Positions 32,655 through 43,488 of a stretch of DNA of 64,000 bases are shown one piece after another. Every line of letters starts with the position of its first letter. Position 1 is the stretch's first letter. The translations under genes and the position numbers were made by a program. Source of the DNA: Labia minor (taxonomy: Eukaryota; Arthropoda; Insecta; Dermaptera; Spongiphoridae); assembly GCA_963082975.1 (NCBI GenBank), contig OY720347.1, forward strand, positions 9,902,225-9,966,224. Reading direction: 5' to 3'. The notes under the pieces were generated by a model. The model was not told the DNA's origin, searched no databases, and saw only the letters and a list, made by a program, of their open reading frames with translations.

Positions 32655-33540
32655 ATCTTATCTTATTATACTAGCAAAAATTGTATATATATATATATAT
32701 GTATTTTTGAAATATTAAACCGCTTGAAGTTTTTTTTGAAATTTACATCATAGATAATATTTCTAAGAAAAATCGATCTGTATTGCTTTCAGCCTCGGGA
32801 AAAAAACATCTTTGTTACTTTTATCTTAATTTAATATAGGAATTTTAATAATATAAAAAATGGCGCCGGGAAACTTCGTGTAGCGATTTCTTAATTACAA
32901 AATATTATAAATAAAATAAAATTAAAAATATTTATTTTAATAATATTTTGTAATCAAATTACGAAATATATATTATATTATATCCACAGGCCATACTTTA
33001 CTGCCCTTAGATGCATTAATGGGCTGTATCTTTTATGAATATTTTTTTTTAAATTATTTGGAAATTGTTTTATATATTTTTTCGTTTATTTATACTTTTA
33101 AATATTAAACCTCTCTATGGTTTTTTTTTGAAATACACACCATAAATAAAGAAAAATCAATCTGTATTGGTTTCAGCCGCGGGAAAAAACATATTTGTTA
33201 CTTTTTTCTTAATTTAATATAGGAATTTTAATAATACGAAAAATTGCGCCCGGAAACTCCGTGCAGCGATTCCTTAATTATAAAGTATTATAAATAAAAT
33301 AAAATTAAAAATATTTATTTTAATAATATTTTGTAATCAAATTACGAAATATATATTATGTTATATCCACAGGCCATACTTTTCTGCCTTCCGGTGCATT
33401 TATAGGTACGTTTAAGGGCTGTATGTTTTATGACTATTTTTTCAAAATCATTTGAAAGTGTTTTATATATTTTTGTCGTTTATTTATTTTAAATAATAAT
33501 CTTAATCTTAAATATTCATAATTCATAGGGAATATTTTTT
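32655..33540 (+). repeat. Family E tandem dimer
   Basis: Two head-to-tail units of about 430 bp (about 32655-33095 and 33096-33540). Each contains AATCGATCTGTATTG or a close variant, TTTCAGCC, TTAATTTAATATAGGAATTT, ACGAAATATATATTAT, ATCCACAGGCCATACTT and AGGGCTGTAT. The first begins TATACTAGCAAAAATTGTAT. Parts (TATTATAAATAAAATAAAAT then TAAAAATATTTAT) are shared with family C, so the two are related. It is non-coding. Confidence 0.7.
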
Positions 33541-34079
33541 TTAAAGTACCTAAAGTGAACCAGGTACTATTTATTATTTTTTAAAAGAACATAACTATTA
33601 GATGATTTTTTGTTTTTTATTTTTTGGATTAAAAAGTTAATTAAAATAAATTTAAAAAAAAAATAATATCTTTAATGGTGGAAAAAAGAACCTCCAACCT
33701 CTTACCTCTACGCTCTTTAATTTCTACAAATATATAATTTTCAACCAATTATATATTGTATATTGGAATATTTTTATTTAGTTTCACAGTGTAGTTATGC
33801 TCTTTTGCGGTACGTGATCTTGAATCAAGTGCTCTTCCCCATAAGGATGTGTTCTGCTTAGCCGTTTCATGAGAGAGAGAGAGAAGGAGAGGAAAAACTC
33901 GTTTTCGAGAGTAAAGAAGAGACATACAACTGCATGATCCAACTCACAAACTAGTCAATTTTATATATATATATATATATATATGTATACTAGTGAGTGA
34001 GAAGGTCTTCTTAAGACCAAGAAGATGAATAAGAGTGAGACACTGAGAGCACAAGAGAGAAAGAGAAAGAGAAATGAAG

Positions 34080-34330
34080 TGAAAGAGAGAAGCGATGGGT
34101 GCTGTGCAGCTGCCGAACGGCATCGGAGGCGACGTCTTGTCGGGCCGAACACGCACACGTGCACTCCTTCCCCGACGAGACCAGCATCATCCTTCCTACC
34201 TAGCGAGAGCCTAGCTACCTACATTCGCTAGACGAGGACATCCATTTCCCACCCTTAAAGATGCATCCATTGCATCACCTGGTCTTTTTTTCCTGGGGAG
34301 AGGCGCTTCTTTTCTCTTACCCTTGAAACT
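34080..34330 (+). other. CpG-rich island, function unknown
   Basis: Abrupt rise in GC and CpG (for example GCCGAACGGCATCGGAGGCG, then CGTCTTGTCGGGCCGAACAC) after a purine-rich stretch. Overlapping ORFs occur on both strands (34025-34231 plus; 33944-34164 minus) but none has a recognised domain. It could be a promoter or 5' exon lying in the long intron. Confidence 0.35.
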
Positions 34331-34658
34331 CTTAATCAAATCAATTCCCCCTCCCCTCACTATTCAAATTGAACAAATCTTCTTTGCCCGTTGATCTTTT
34401 CATTTGTAATTTTTGTTGCACCTTGTCTTTAAATGTGCTATTCGAAAAAAATAAAACGGTTACATTTCTTTCCTTTCAGGTTTCGAATCATTCGATTTCC
34501 AAAGACAACATCCCTCGATGAAAAACAAAATCCATTCATTGAATAAATAACTTCAGTTACATTTTCATGAACCCTTCTTAAATCAATAATAAACTAAAAT
34601 TTATTCATATTAGTGAACAAAGACATAAAATCCTCATCAGTTTAATACAACATAAATA

Positions 34659-35227
34659 AGCTGGAGTGTCTCCACAGGACTATCTCGCAAATTTGAATTG
34701 GATTAATTAGTATATATTATATATTTAAATTAAATTTAATTAATTATAAATTAAAATGAATAAATAATATTTATTAAATCAGCGCATGTTTGGGTCTTTG
34801 TTGATGGCACCACTTCACGTGTTGGCGCGTGAGATTTGCAGTGTTGAAAAATTAATTCCGGTACTTTCAGCGATTCAATCAGGCTGAAATTCTATATATT
34901 TAATAATGTGAAAAACTATCAAACATATATCTTTTTTTTACGGTCACTTTAAAGGAAAAAAAATCAAAACGTGGTAAATAATGACTCTCTTCTGGTTGAT
35001 CTACATTTCGCAAAAGTTGATAGAAAACTACGAATTTTGAATAATTCCCGTTTACCAAATTTCATTATTCTACCCCAAACCGTTTTTGTGTAATCTTGTC
35101 TACACACATACACACAGACATGTTTCTCAACCTTATGGAAAATGATTCAGGAACCTTCAAAACGTATAAAAACATCAAAATCTCGACAAAAATTTCGTGA
35201 TCGCAATACTATCTCTGGCGAGATAGT
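34659..35227 (-). mobile_element. Family A Helentron-like element, copy 6
   Basis: AGCTGGAGTGTCTCCACAGG at the left and ACTATCTCTGGCGAGATAGT at the right, with a short internal deletion before the AACATATATCTTTT block. Flanked by ATAA and AAAA. Confidence 0.82.
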
Positions 35228-35435
35228 AAAAAGTCATTATACTATCGTATGTGTTAATTGAAGTCATTAAATAGAAAAACATTTTTTTTTATTTATATAT
35301 CAAAAATAATATTCTATCATGAATTTTGATATGAACCTGTCAATCACAATCCCTTCCTCCCAACAATAAACGAAATACTAAACCCTATATATTAACTTAT
35401 ATATTTGGAAAAAGTATCCAAAAAAAACAAGTATA

Positions 35436-35660
35436 TTATAAAAATGTAAATACAATCTAAATTATTTTTTAATTAAATTTTAAATAAAATAAAATTATAC
35501 CGTATTTTTGTAAATATATATACATATATATGTATAATAAATATATTAATTCATGAACTTGTTTTATAAAGAAATGAAAGGATAAAAATACAGTATAATT
35601 TTATTTTATTTAAAATTTAATTAAAAAATAATTTAGATGGCATTTACATTTTTATATTTT
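35436..35660. mobile_element. Foldback MITE with about 72-bp inverted arms
   Basis: AAAAATGTAAATACAATCTA, AATTATTTTTTAATTAAAT and AATTATACCGTATTTTTG on the left return in reverse complement on the right (ACAGTATAATTTTATTTTAT...TTAGATGGCATTTACATTTT) with a few mismatches. The spacer is about 75 bp and AT-rich. Confidence 0.75.
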
Positions 35661-35716
35661 TTCCTAAGCCTAGTTTTGCGTCGTTTTGAAGTTGCTTGTT
35701 GAAAGTTTGATTTCCG

Positions 35717-35748
<32 letters not shown>

Positions 35749-35774
35749 TTCTAATGTTTTTGTTCATAAATATA

Positions 35775-36230
35775 TATAATATTATTTTCAACAAAAATTT
35801 AATTTTCGAATCTATAGAAAAGTACATTTCGATTTGCGTCATTTCAAATAGCATCGTTTTTCTGTACCAATTAACGATTCAAACCGAGCCTTGGGTGTAT
35901 ATATATATATACCCAACCTATCAACCCAAAATCCCGATATTAACCCTTGGTCTCACACAGACTAAAACCCAGAATCCCAAAAACATTCCCACCTAATTAA
36001 TCTCTTGAAAATGGCGCCAAAATGGATTCCGAAACGTCGAGAAAACAATATCACAAAAATAAATGATTATATCTCTGATAAATCTGATAGTAATAATTTA
36101 TATTTAATATTTTCAAAAAAAAAACAATTAATTTTTGAATCTATCGAACGTTTCGATTTGCGTCATCTCAAATAGCATCGTTTTTCTGTGCCAATTACGA
36201 TACAAACCGAGCCTTGGATATATATATCGT
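35775..36230 (+). repeat. Direct repeats flanking a Penelope-like end fragment
   Basis: Two direct copies (about 35775-35899 and 36105-36225) share CGATTTGCGTCAT, CAAATAGCATCGTTTTTCTG and ACAAACCGAGCCTTGG or variants. Between them lies TATATACCCAACCTATCAAC...CAGACTAAAACCCAGAATC then TTGAAAATGGCGCCAAAATG with GGATTCCGAAACGTCGAG. The middle block recurs in reverse at about 51340-51470. Direct terminal copies plus a GAAACGTCG tail fit a Penelope-like element, but no RT is visible. Confidence 0.45.
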
Positions 36231-36614
36231 TTAATATATTTTGTTTTATAGATGTTTATGTTTTTTATTCAATATATTAATTTATTAAGCATAATTACTG
36301 AGATTTGTCATTTATTATCTAAATGAGTTAATTGTGTCTTTTCGATGGAATAGGCACGGCAAAACATTAAAAAAACATCTCAATAGGAAAAATATGATTG
36401 TTTTATGGATGTTGAACCTTTTATAATTACAGAAGAATACAAATTTACAAGGTGGTCAGTTTTAAAGTACTCTGTAAAAGAATATGAAGCATAAAGTAAT
36501 AAAAGCTTTTTCTCATTCTTCTCTTTGTGACCTCGCATCATAAATCTTTGCCCGTTGTTTTCTCGTATTATTTGCTTGTTCTGGCAATGTTCATTTTCTC
36601 TCCCTCTCTCATTT

Positions 36615-36780
36615 TCTTCCAGGATGGTCTGCTTCTGTACGAAAGTGCCAGATGAACATTGGGAAGGCCTTTTTCGGCAGATTCCGAGGCCCCATAAATC
36701 TACCCTATTAAGGGTTGGTTCTCTTCAGGGGTTGGTTTCAATCACAGTCCGCTTATTTTAAGTCACGCCTCAAAAAAGAA
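36615..36780 (+). other. Less AT-rich block, possible exon
   Basis: Follows a splice-acceptor-like TCTCTCATTTTCTTCCAG. A short frame reads MVCFCTKVPDEHWEGLFRQI then PRPHKSTLL before a frame break. No donor or domain is recognised. Confidence 0.25.
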
Positions 36781-37187
36781 CCGAAAAAGAATTCCCAACC
36801 TTCTTACTACCATTGACTTAACTAACTAAAGAACAGAAAAAAAAACAGTTTACGCAACATCCCTACGTTCTCTATTTTCTATTGATGTCATCATACACCC
36901 TATAAAATGTTTTTATTTCATTTTTTTTACCTGTTTTATTATTGTTAAAAAAAAATTGAACAGATTAAACATCTACTGACATCGTTGAATATTGGGACAA
37001 ATTTTCTTTAGCTTTAAAAAGAAGAGAAAAAAATTTGAAATATAAATCTTTTAATTTCTTTGCCATAAATATATCAAACAAGATTTCCTTTAAATAGAAT
37101 TATACATTGAGTTTGAATAAATCTCTATTCGTCCATTCCCCTATTTTCCTTCCATTCAAATCAGATGACGTGAGTGAATGAATTTTT

Positions 37188-37757
37188 ACTATCTCGTCAG
37201 AGATAGTATTGCGATCACGAAAATTTTCGATGTAAAGATTTTAATGTTTTTATACGTTTTGAAGATCCCTGAGTCATTTTCACCAAGAATGAGAAAAATG
37301 TCTGTGTGTGTATGTAGACAAGGTTACGCAAAAACGGTTTGAGCTAGAATAATTAAATTTTGTACACGAGCATTATTCAAAATTCGTAGTTTTCTATCAA
37401 CTTTTGAAAGAAAGAGGAAGAGGACCATTACCTACCACGTTTTCATTTTTTTTCCCTCTAAACTGACAGTAAAAATAAAGATATATGTTTGATATTTTTT
37501 CACTTGATTAAAAATTGTATAAAACTGCTATATATAGAATTTCAGCTTGGTTGAATCGCTGAAACTACGTGAATTAATTTTTTAATATTTTCAACATCTT
37601 GTCTGCCAATCACGCGCCAGCACGTGATGTGGTGCCATCAACAACGCTGGTTTAATAAATATTATTTATTAATTTTAATTTATAATTCAATTTAAATATA
37701 ATATATGTTAATTAATCCATTTCAAATTTGCGAGATAGTCAAGTGGAGACACTCCAG
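37188..37757 (+). mobile_element. Family A Helentron-like element, copy 7
   Basis: ACTATCTCGTCAGAGATAGT at the left (5' hairpin intact, one loop change) and GCGAGATAGTCAAGTGGAGA then CACTCCAG at the right. The interior is slightly deleted. Confidence 0.82.
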
Positions 37758-38550
37758 ATTTTTTTAATAATGAATGACAATTTTGTTTTTATTTTGATGT
37801 ATCATGCATACGAATTAGACAATCTATCTACACATGATACCTACGTATAGTTGATGTGAACAAATTATGTTTTAGATGATATTGTGGTTTAAGAATAAGC
37901 AAGAAAAAGAATACCAAGGGCTTTGAAGAGTTTGTAGGGGGAAAAATCTGTATGGCACTTAACCATTCCCCCTTTCTGACTTTCATTTGGTTTTTAGTAC
38001 AGGAAATATTCAAGCAAAGTTGAGTGTCCATAATGGCACAATCCCATCGCTTTTCCTCCTCTCCACCTATTCTCTTCAATCATCTATCTACCTATCTTCA
38101 ACGTTGTGCAGTAAAAACTGTTTTATCGTTTCGAGCTCGTTAAATATTATATATAGTCAATTCCAAAAGCAGTCTTATAGAAATGATCATTTATTCATGA
38201 TCATTTGCTGCTGTCAGGATAAGTTGTTGATGGTTATGGGATCATTATTAAAGGTTATGAGTTGAAGGAGATCATAAAAGGAGAAAATTAATCGCAATTG
38301 ACGTTCGAATTAGTGCAGTTTTAACTTTAACAGTCATTTGCTAATGAAAACTTTGCAAATTTCAAAGTCATATTATAGGTCTTTAAGATATATTAAAGAA
38401 ATCTGGAATATAAAGACTCTTCTTTTATTAATATATAGAATTATTCGAAAACTTTTCATATATAGAAATTAGAAAAAAAAATTCATTCGATATGAATGAC
38501 CAAATGAAAGATTTTGGGCATTTAATTATTACATTCAACTTGTTAAAAAA
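37758..38550. other. Intronic stretch without a recognised element
   Basis: Two overlapping ORFs (37828-38079 minus, 37987-38265 plus) have no recognisable domain and poor coding character. Confidence 0.4.
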
Positions 38551-38551
38551 A

Positions 38552-39119
38552 TAAGTTGAGACCGTTTGAAATAAATTAATTTCCAGCTTCAGAAACAATT
38601 TCAAATAATTTAAATGTATCTATTAATGCTATAAAAAACAGATATCAATATAACATAAATAAATTTTATTTTATTTATAATATATAAGGAAGCGCTGGCT
38701 GTGACGTCATATAAATTTAAATTAAGAAAAACCTAATGAAGATGATTTTTTCCGAGGATAAAACCAATGCAAAGTGCATGATTTGGGGAGATATGTAAAA
38801 AATCTCATGTAAAATTTGATGTGAAAATAACTCTTCCCTTTCCCGTCGATCGGTAATACTACCACTTCCGGTTTCCGGATATACACCAAAAGTTGACCAA
38901 TTCATCATACTGATGCATTAAGTAAATATACCAAATTTTATCAAAATCCGTTTAACGGTTCAAGATGTACACATCTATACGGATGGACAGACGGACAGAC
39001 ATCATGCTAAAAATACTATTTTCTGTTAAGAAAATGCATGATTCGTGGAGATATGTAAAAATCTCCGCATGTGAAATTTGGTGTGAAAACAATACCTCCC
39101 TTACTATCGCTGTTGGTAA
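38552..39119 (-). mobile_element. Family C Helentron-like element, copy 3 (ends eroded)
   Basis: Reverse orientation. AAATAAGTTGAGACCGTTTG at the left has lost the hairpin and part of the inverted repeat. At the right, GACAGACGGACAGACATCAT and TTACTATCGCTGTTGGTAAA correspond to the degraded 5' end. The core GATGCATTAAGTAAATATAC is clear. Confidence 0.75.
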
Positions 39120-39804
39120 AAATACAATTCGAAAATTTAGAACAATATTTGATTTAGATTTTTTTTTATTTTAAATTAATAAGAAATTTTTATAGAATAT
39201 TTTCATTAAAAATATTGTTTTTTTAATAATTATTATTGTTAAAATAACAAATATTTTTAACGTAATACTTTTTTATTTATTTCTATTAAAATTTCAAGTT
39301 TCACCATCAAAAATATTACAGCGTAAAATATATATATATATACATACATTTATATAAATATAAATATGAATTTCTAGATTCTTTTCTATTTATAAACCAA
39401 AAGGATCCGTGAACGCATTTTTTATTTAAGTATTGAAAAATGATTTTAATTAATTTTTATCAAATTAATATGGGAGAGCAGCAGTTTATGCATAATTCTT
39501 TATTGTTCACAATTTCATTCCTATTAGGTATCAGGTTACTCTCCCTATATTAATTTTTTTTTGACAAATTTTCAATCATTAAAAAAAAAACTTTATTCAT
39601 CCACTCAAATACATTTTTTTTAAACTTGGAGAGTAATTACAATTGTTTAAAATATTAATATATTAATTAATTTTAGTTTTATATGGGTGAAAAAAAATTC
39701 TCTTATATATAAGATATTTACCAATATATAAATGTCTTCCAATGATTGTAGTTAGTAAATTTCTATACTATTATATTTATAATCTAGTCGAAGCATAAAT
39801 TTTT

Positions 39805-40001
39805 TTTAAAATTTGGCGGCACTCAAAGAAAAAGATATAGTAAAAGTTTACCATATTGAAAAAAAGTAGTCAAAAATGGTTTACCTTTTTTTTTATGAAC
39901 CAATTTGAAAAAATTTAGAAAAAAAGTCGGAAATGTTTAAGAGCCTCATAATCTAGCGACACACATTTGAAAATCACGCGGCACAGTAGTTGAGAATCAC
40001 T
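39805..40001 (+). mobile_element. Family B hAT MITE, copy 2 (left end missing)
   Basis: AATTTGGCGGCACTCAAAGA, the module, then GCGGCACAGTAGTTGAGAAT and CACTG at the right end. Confidence 0.7.
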
Positions 40002-40189
40002 GCCCTATAAATATATATATTTTAAATAAAAATAATTTCTTCGAGTATGTTCTTTCTACTTAGAATATCATTTAATTTTTGTTTTTAAATAAATAAAACT
40101 GAGCTTTTTTGATACATTTTATTTAATTAAATAAGAAATCATTTTCAAAATTAAAAATGAAAATAAACAAATGCTACGAATTAAACTAA

Positions 40190-40315
40190 ACTTTTTTTTT
40201 GAACCATATTGAAAATATTTAGAAAAAAGTCGGAAATGTTTATGAACCTAGTCCAAAAACGTTTTACCTTTTTTTGGCACACTAAAGTGCCGCGGCACAG
40301 TGGTTGAGAATCACT
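40190..40315 (+). mobile_element. Family B hAT MITE, copy 3 (left half missing)
   Basis: GAACCATATTGAAAATATTT, then AAAGTGCCGCGGCACAGTGG and TTGAGAATCACTG at the right end. Confidence 0.7.
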
Positions 40316-40949
40316 GATCTATATAAATATATACATTTAAATCTTCTATAATATTTCTATTTATTACTTAATCTATTTATTGTAATGATTTATTTGTTTA
40401 TTCATTAAAAAAATTTAAAAGTTTAGTTTTTACTAAATTTAAAATTATTATCAATTAATGTTTATGTGTTTTGATGGACAACTACAAAACTTTGTTTTTT
40501 CTAATTGAATGTTGTTTGACGTTTTTCAACATCATAGCGATATTTATAAGCTAAATGGGGGGTGGGTGCAGGGAGAAGAGACAAGGTTGTGTTGGATTAA
40601 AGGGAGAGTTATTTATATATCATTTGATTTATTTTTGTTGTTAGGCCATTTTTTTATAATTAGATGAAGGAAATGGCAAGCAGAGGTGGCACATTTTTTT
40701 ATCTGTACGTAATATATCTTTTTCTAAAATTGTGTATCTTTATTAAAAATAGAATGTTATTATAGGATTTGACAGCCAGTTATGTTTATTCTTTTATATA
40801 TAATAATTTATTTATATGACTCAATGACTATTATAATATTTGATTTTTGAATGAGAATCTTTACAATATTAAATTACTTACTTAATGTTATGATAATTTA
40901 TTTTTATTTTTTTTTAATGAAATATTTTACTTTTTTTAATTGATAATTA

Positions 40950-40980
40950 ATTTTTTTTTTTGTTTTTTTTTCAGGTGAGT
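40950..40980 (+). promoter_or_regulatory. Candidate recursive-splice (ratchet) site
   Basis: A long pyrimidine tract (nearly all T from 40950) runs into TCAG|GTGAGT at 40974/40975, so a 3' splice site abuts a 5' splice site with no exon between. This is the consensus (Y)nNCAG|GTRAGT known for ratchet points in long insect introns. A second donor, CC|GTAAGT, follows 36 nt downstream at 41011, which would define a 36-nt RS-exon. It lies 21.6 kb after the MBD5/6-like donor. Confidence 0.6.
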
Positions 40981-41167
40981 TTCAAAATTATTTCTTACTT
41001 CTCTCAAACCGTAAGTTTTCTCGTTTATTTATTTAATTTAATTTTAACAATTTAATCTGACTAATTTATTTATATTGAACTAAAAATATTTTATTGGATT
41101 TTATATCTTAATAATCACAATGATACTTTTTCATAACATATTCATGAACATAATTGTAGATTTAGAT

Positions 41168-41536
41168 CATAGGTTCCCAAAGTGGTCTATATAGACCCCT
41201 GGGGTCTATTTCAACCTCCAAGGGGTCCACGGCAGCGAATAACAAATTTTGGGGTCCATGAAATGAAAATGGATTCTACGTGTTTTCCCAGCTCTAAAAA
41301 TATATAAATTGTGTTCCGACATGGATTTTGAAACATTTTATTTTTTTCAATATGACTCAAAAAAAGGTTAAATTGTTTTTCCGACATGTCTCTTAAAATA
41401 TTTTTGATTTTTCAATAAGGCTCTAAAAAAAATGGTAAAATTTTTTTATAAAAAATCAAAATCAATTTCGGGGGTCTACCCAAAAATGAAAAACATGGTA
41501 AGGGGTCTACGACGCAAAATAGTTCGGGAACCTATA
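41168..41536 (+). mobile_element. hAT-type MITE with perfect 8-bp target duplication ATTTAGAT
   Basis: Ends CATAGGTTCCCAAAGTGG and ATAGTTCGGGAACCTATA. The flanks ATTTAGAT at 41160-41167 and 41537-41544 are identical. The interior holds GGGGTCTATTTCAACC, a TTCAATATGACTC module variant and GGGGTCTAC repeats. Non-coding. Confidence 0.85.
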
Positions 41537-41734
41537 ATTTAGATCATAGATTACAAATACATAGGTACAAATTTATATCAATTCTTTTTGAGAAATAAAA
41601 CCAATTGGAAATTCACTTGAATATTTATTATTACTCGTAAAATCATTTAATAGCTCTGTTCTTTTAAAAAATAATAATATATATTTGTGTGTTATATTAT
41701 TCTAAGTATCCGCGGACCGGTACTTATTCGGTAA

Positions 41735-41960
41735 TTATTACCTATGAACTATGAATATTTAAGATTAAGATTATTATTTAAAATAAATAAACGACAAAAA
41801 TATAATATACAATTTCAAATAGTTTAAAAAAAATATTAATTAAACATACAGCCCATTAATGCACCGAAAGATAGAAAAGTATGGCCTGTGGATATAACAT
41901 AATATATAATTTAATTACAAAATATATTTATGATAATATATGCAAATTAAAAAAAACATT
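41735..41960 (-). repeat. Family E fragment
   Basis: ACTATGAATATTTAAGATTA, AAATAAATAAACGACAAAA, ACATACAGCCCATTAATGCA then GAAAAGTATGGCCTGTGGAT. Matches the right part of the units at 27536 and 32655. Confidence 0.6.
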
Positions 41961-42611
41961 TACTTATTTTTTAATTCCAGAAAATATATATATATATATA
42001 TATTAAAACTAGAGTTTTTAATAAAATTAAATTTAATAAAATTTTAATCAATTTACCATTCATATAATTTCATAGATAGATTTAATATAAAATATGAATT
42101 AACTAAAGAAAATATTAGCATACACTGCAACTCGTGTCTTTATTTGTATGCATAATTTAATTTTAATGATAATATACCATAAAATTAGGTAATAATTTGC
42201 CTCTCATATACATCATCATATCATATATAATTGTGTGGAATTGCCTAATATAATCTATTTTATTTATGTTATATGTATAATTAATAGAATCGACTATATA
42301 ATATGACCACCTTAATCCATTAATGTATTATTTTATTAATATTCTGTTTGATATAGCATGTTTCGAGATTTCATTTATCATTTGCATTCAATGTATTTAC
42401 TCACTAATGTAAATATCCTCTTCCTCTCTCTCTCTCTCTATTATGAGAATATCATCATATCATTAGTGATATAAATCCATAATCAAGCGAGTTAAACATT
42501 ATCAATATATACTACACAATCAATTGAAATTGTATGTGAATTCTCGCTTAAGTTTATCAATTTGAATTTATTCTTTCCTCATTTGGTCATGAAAATTAAC
42601 AAAATTTAAAA
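41961..42611. other. AT-rich intronic stretch
   Basis: A TA microsatellite (about 41985-42003) and a CT run (42424-42440). No gene was recognised. Confidence 0.4.
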
Positions 42612-42619
42612 TCATAGTA

Positions 42620-43480
42620 CAGTGATACTCAACCTTTTTTTTTTTACCGCGGCACACTTTTAACGGTTTAAAAATTTGGCGGCACACAAAGAAAAAGATA
42701 AATGTAAAAGTTGTGATCCCAAAAACGGTTTACTTTTTTTTTTTTTAGAACCAAATTGAAAAAATTTAGAAAAAAAGTCGGAAATGTTTAAGAGTCTCAT
42801 AATCTCGCGGCATACTAAAGTGCCGCGGCACAGTGGTTGAGAATCACTGCTCTATATTTTTTTAATTATATATTGAAATTAAAAGGTAGAATAAATAAAA
42901 AACAACTAAATTATTGTAAAAAGTTAAATTATATCATCATTTTGTTTAATATAAATAATAATTATTTTAAATTTTTTTTCTTAACATTATTTTAAGTTAA
43001 AATTAAAATTATTTCTTGTTAAATGCATGAATAAAAACAAAACAAAAAAATTATCTATTTGAATTTTCTTTAAACAAATCATCAGTCCGCTTGAATCGGA
43101 GCAAGCGTACGGTTACTTGAAAACGACTGCAGAATAAGCAGTTGAAACGTTGTACAATTATTTTAATTTAATAAATAATTTTATACAAATGATGTGGTCT
43201 TTTAGTAAAAATTCTCTTAATAAATCATTTGAAGTTGATTCTCAACCTTTTTTTTTTTACCGCGACACACTTTTAAGGGTTTAAAAATTTGGCGGCACAC
43301 AAAGAAAAAGATAATTGTAAATGTTTACCATATTGATAAAAAGTGGTCCCAAAAACCGTTTACCTTTTTATTTTTTATTTTTTTTGGAACCAAATAGAAA
43401 AAATTTAGAAAAAAACGTTTAAGAACCTCGTAATCTCGCGGCACACTAAAGTGCCTCGGCATAGTGGTTGAGCGTCACTG
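42620..43480 (+). mobile_element. Composite hAT element: two family B MITEs around captured DNA
   Basis: A complete family B MITE (42620-42849; CAGTGATACTCAACC...GGTTGAGAATCACTG) and a second one (about 43232-43480) in the same orientation bracket about 380 bp. The outer flanks are identical: TCATAGTA at 42612-42619 and 43481-43488. The enclosed DNA at 42850-43082 matches 25320-25573 in reverse, next to another family B copy. A separate insertion occupies 43083-43226. Confidence 0.7.
43083..43226 (+). mobile_element. Short retroelement-like insertion with AAATCAT target duplication
   Basis: About 144 bp flanked by AAATCAT on both sides. It contains GAAAACGACTGCAGAATAAG then CAGTTGAAACGTTGT, i.e. 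an ACTGC/GCAGT stem followed by GAAACGTTG, the same tail as the foldback at 17874. Likely a Penelope-like end or derived SINE. The exact class is uncertain. Confidence 0.55.
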
Positions 43481-43488
43481 TCATAGTA

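Noticed and set aside
33944..34231. ORFs on both strands at the CpG-rich island
   Set aside because: Open frames are expected by chance in GC-rich DNA. The peptides are arginine/serine-rich or TA-repeat derived and match nothing I recognise, so the island is listed but not as CDS.
36615..36780. Exon after TTTTCTTCCAG reading MVCFCTKVPDEHW
   Set aside because: The acceptor looks good but the frame breaks without a donor, and the peptide does not continue the MBD-like domain in the phase required.
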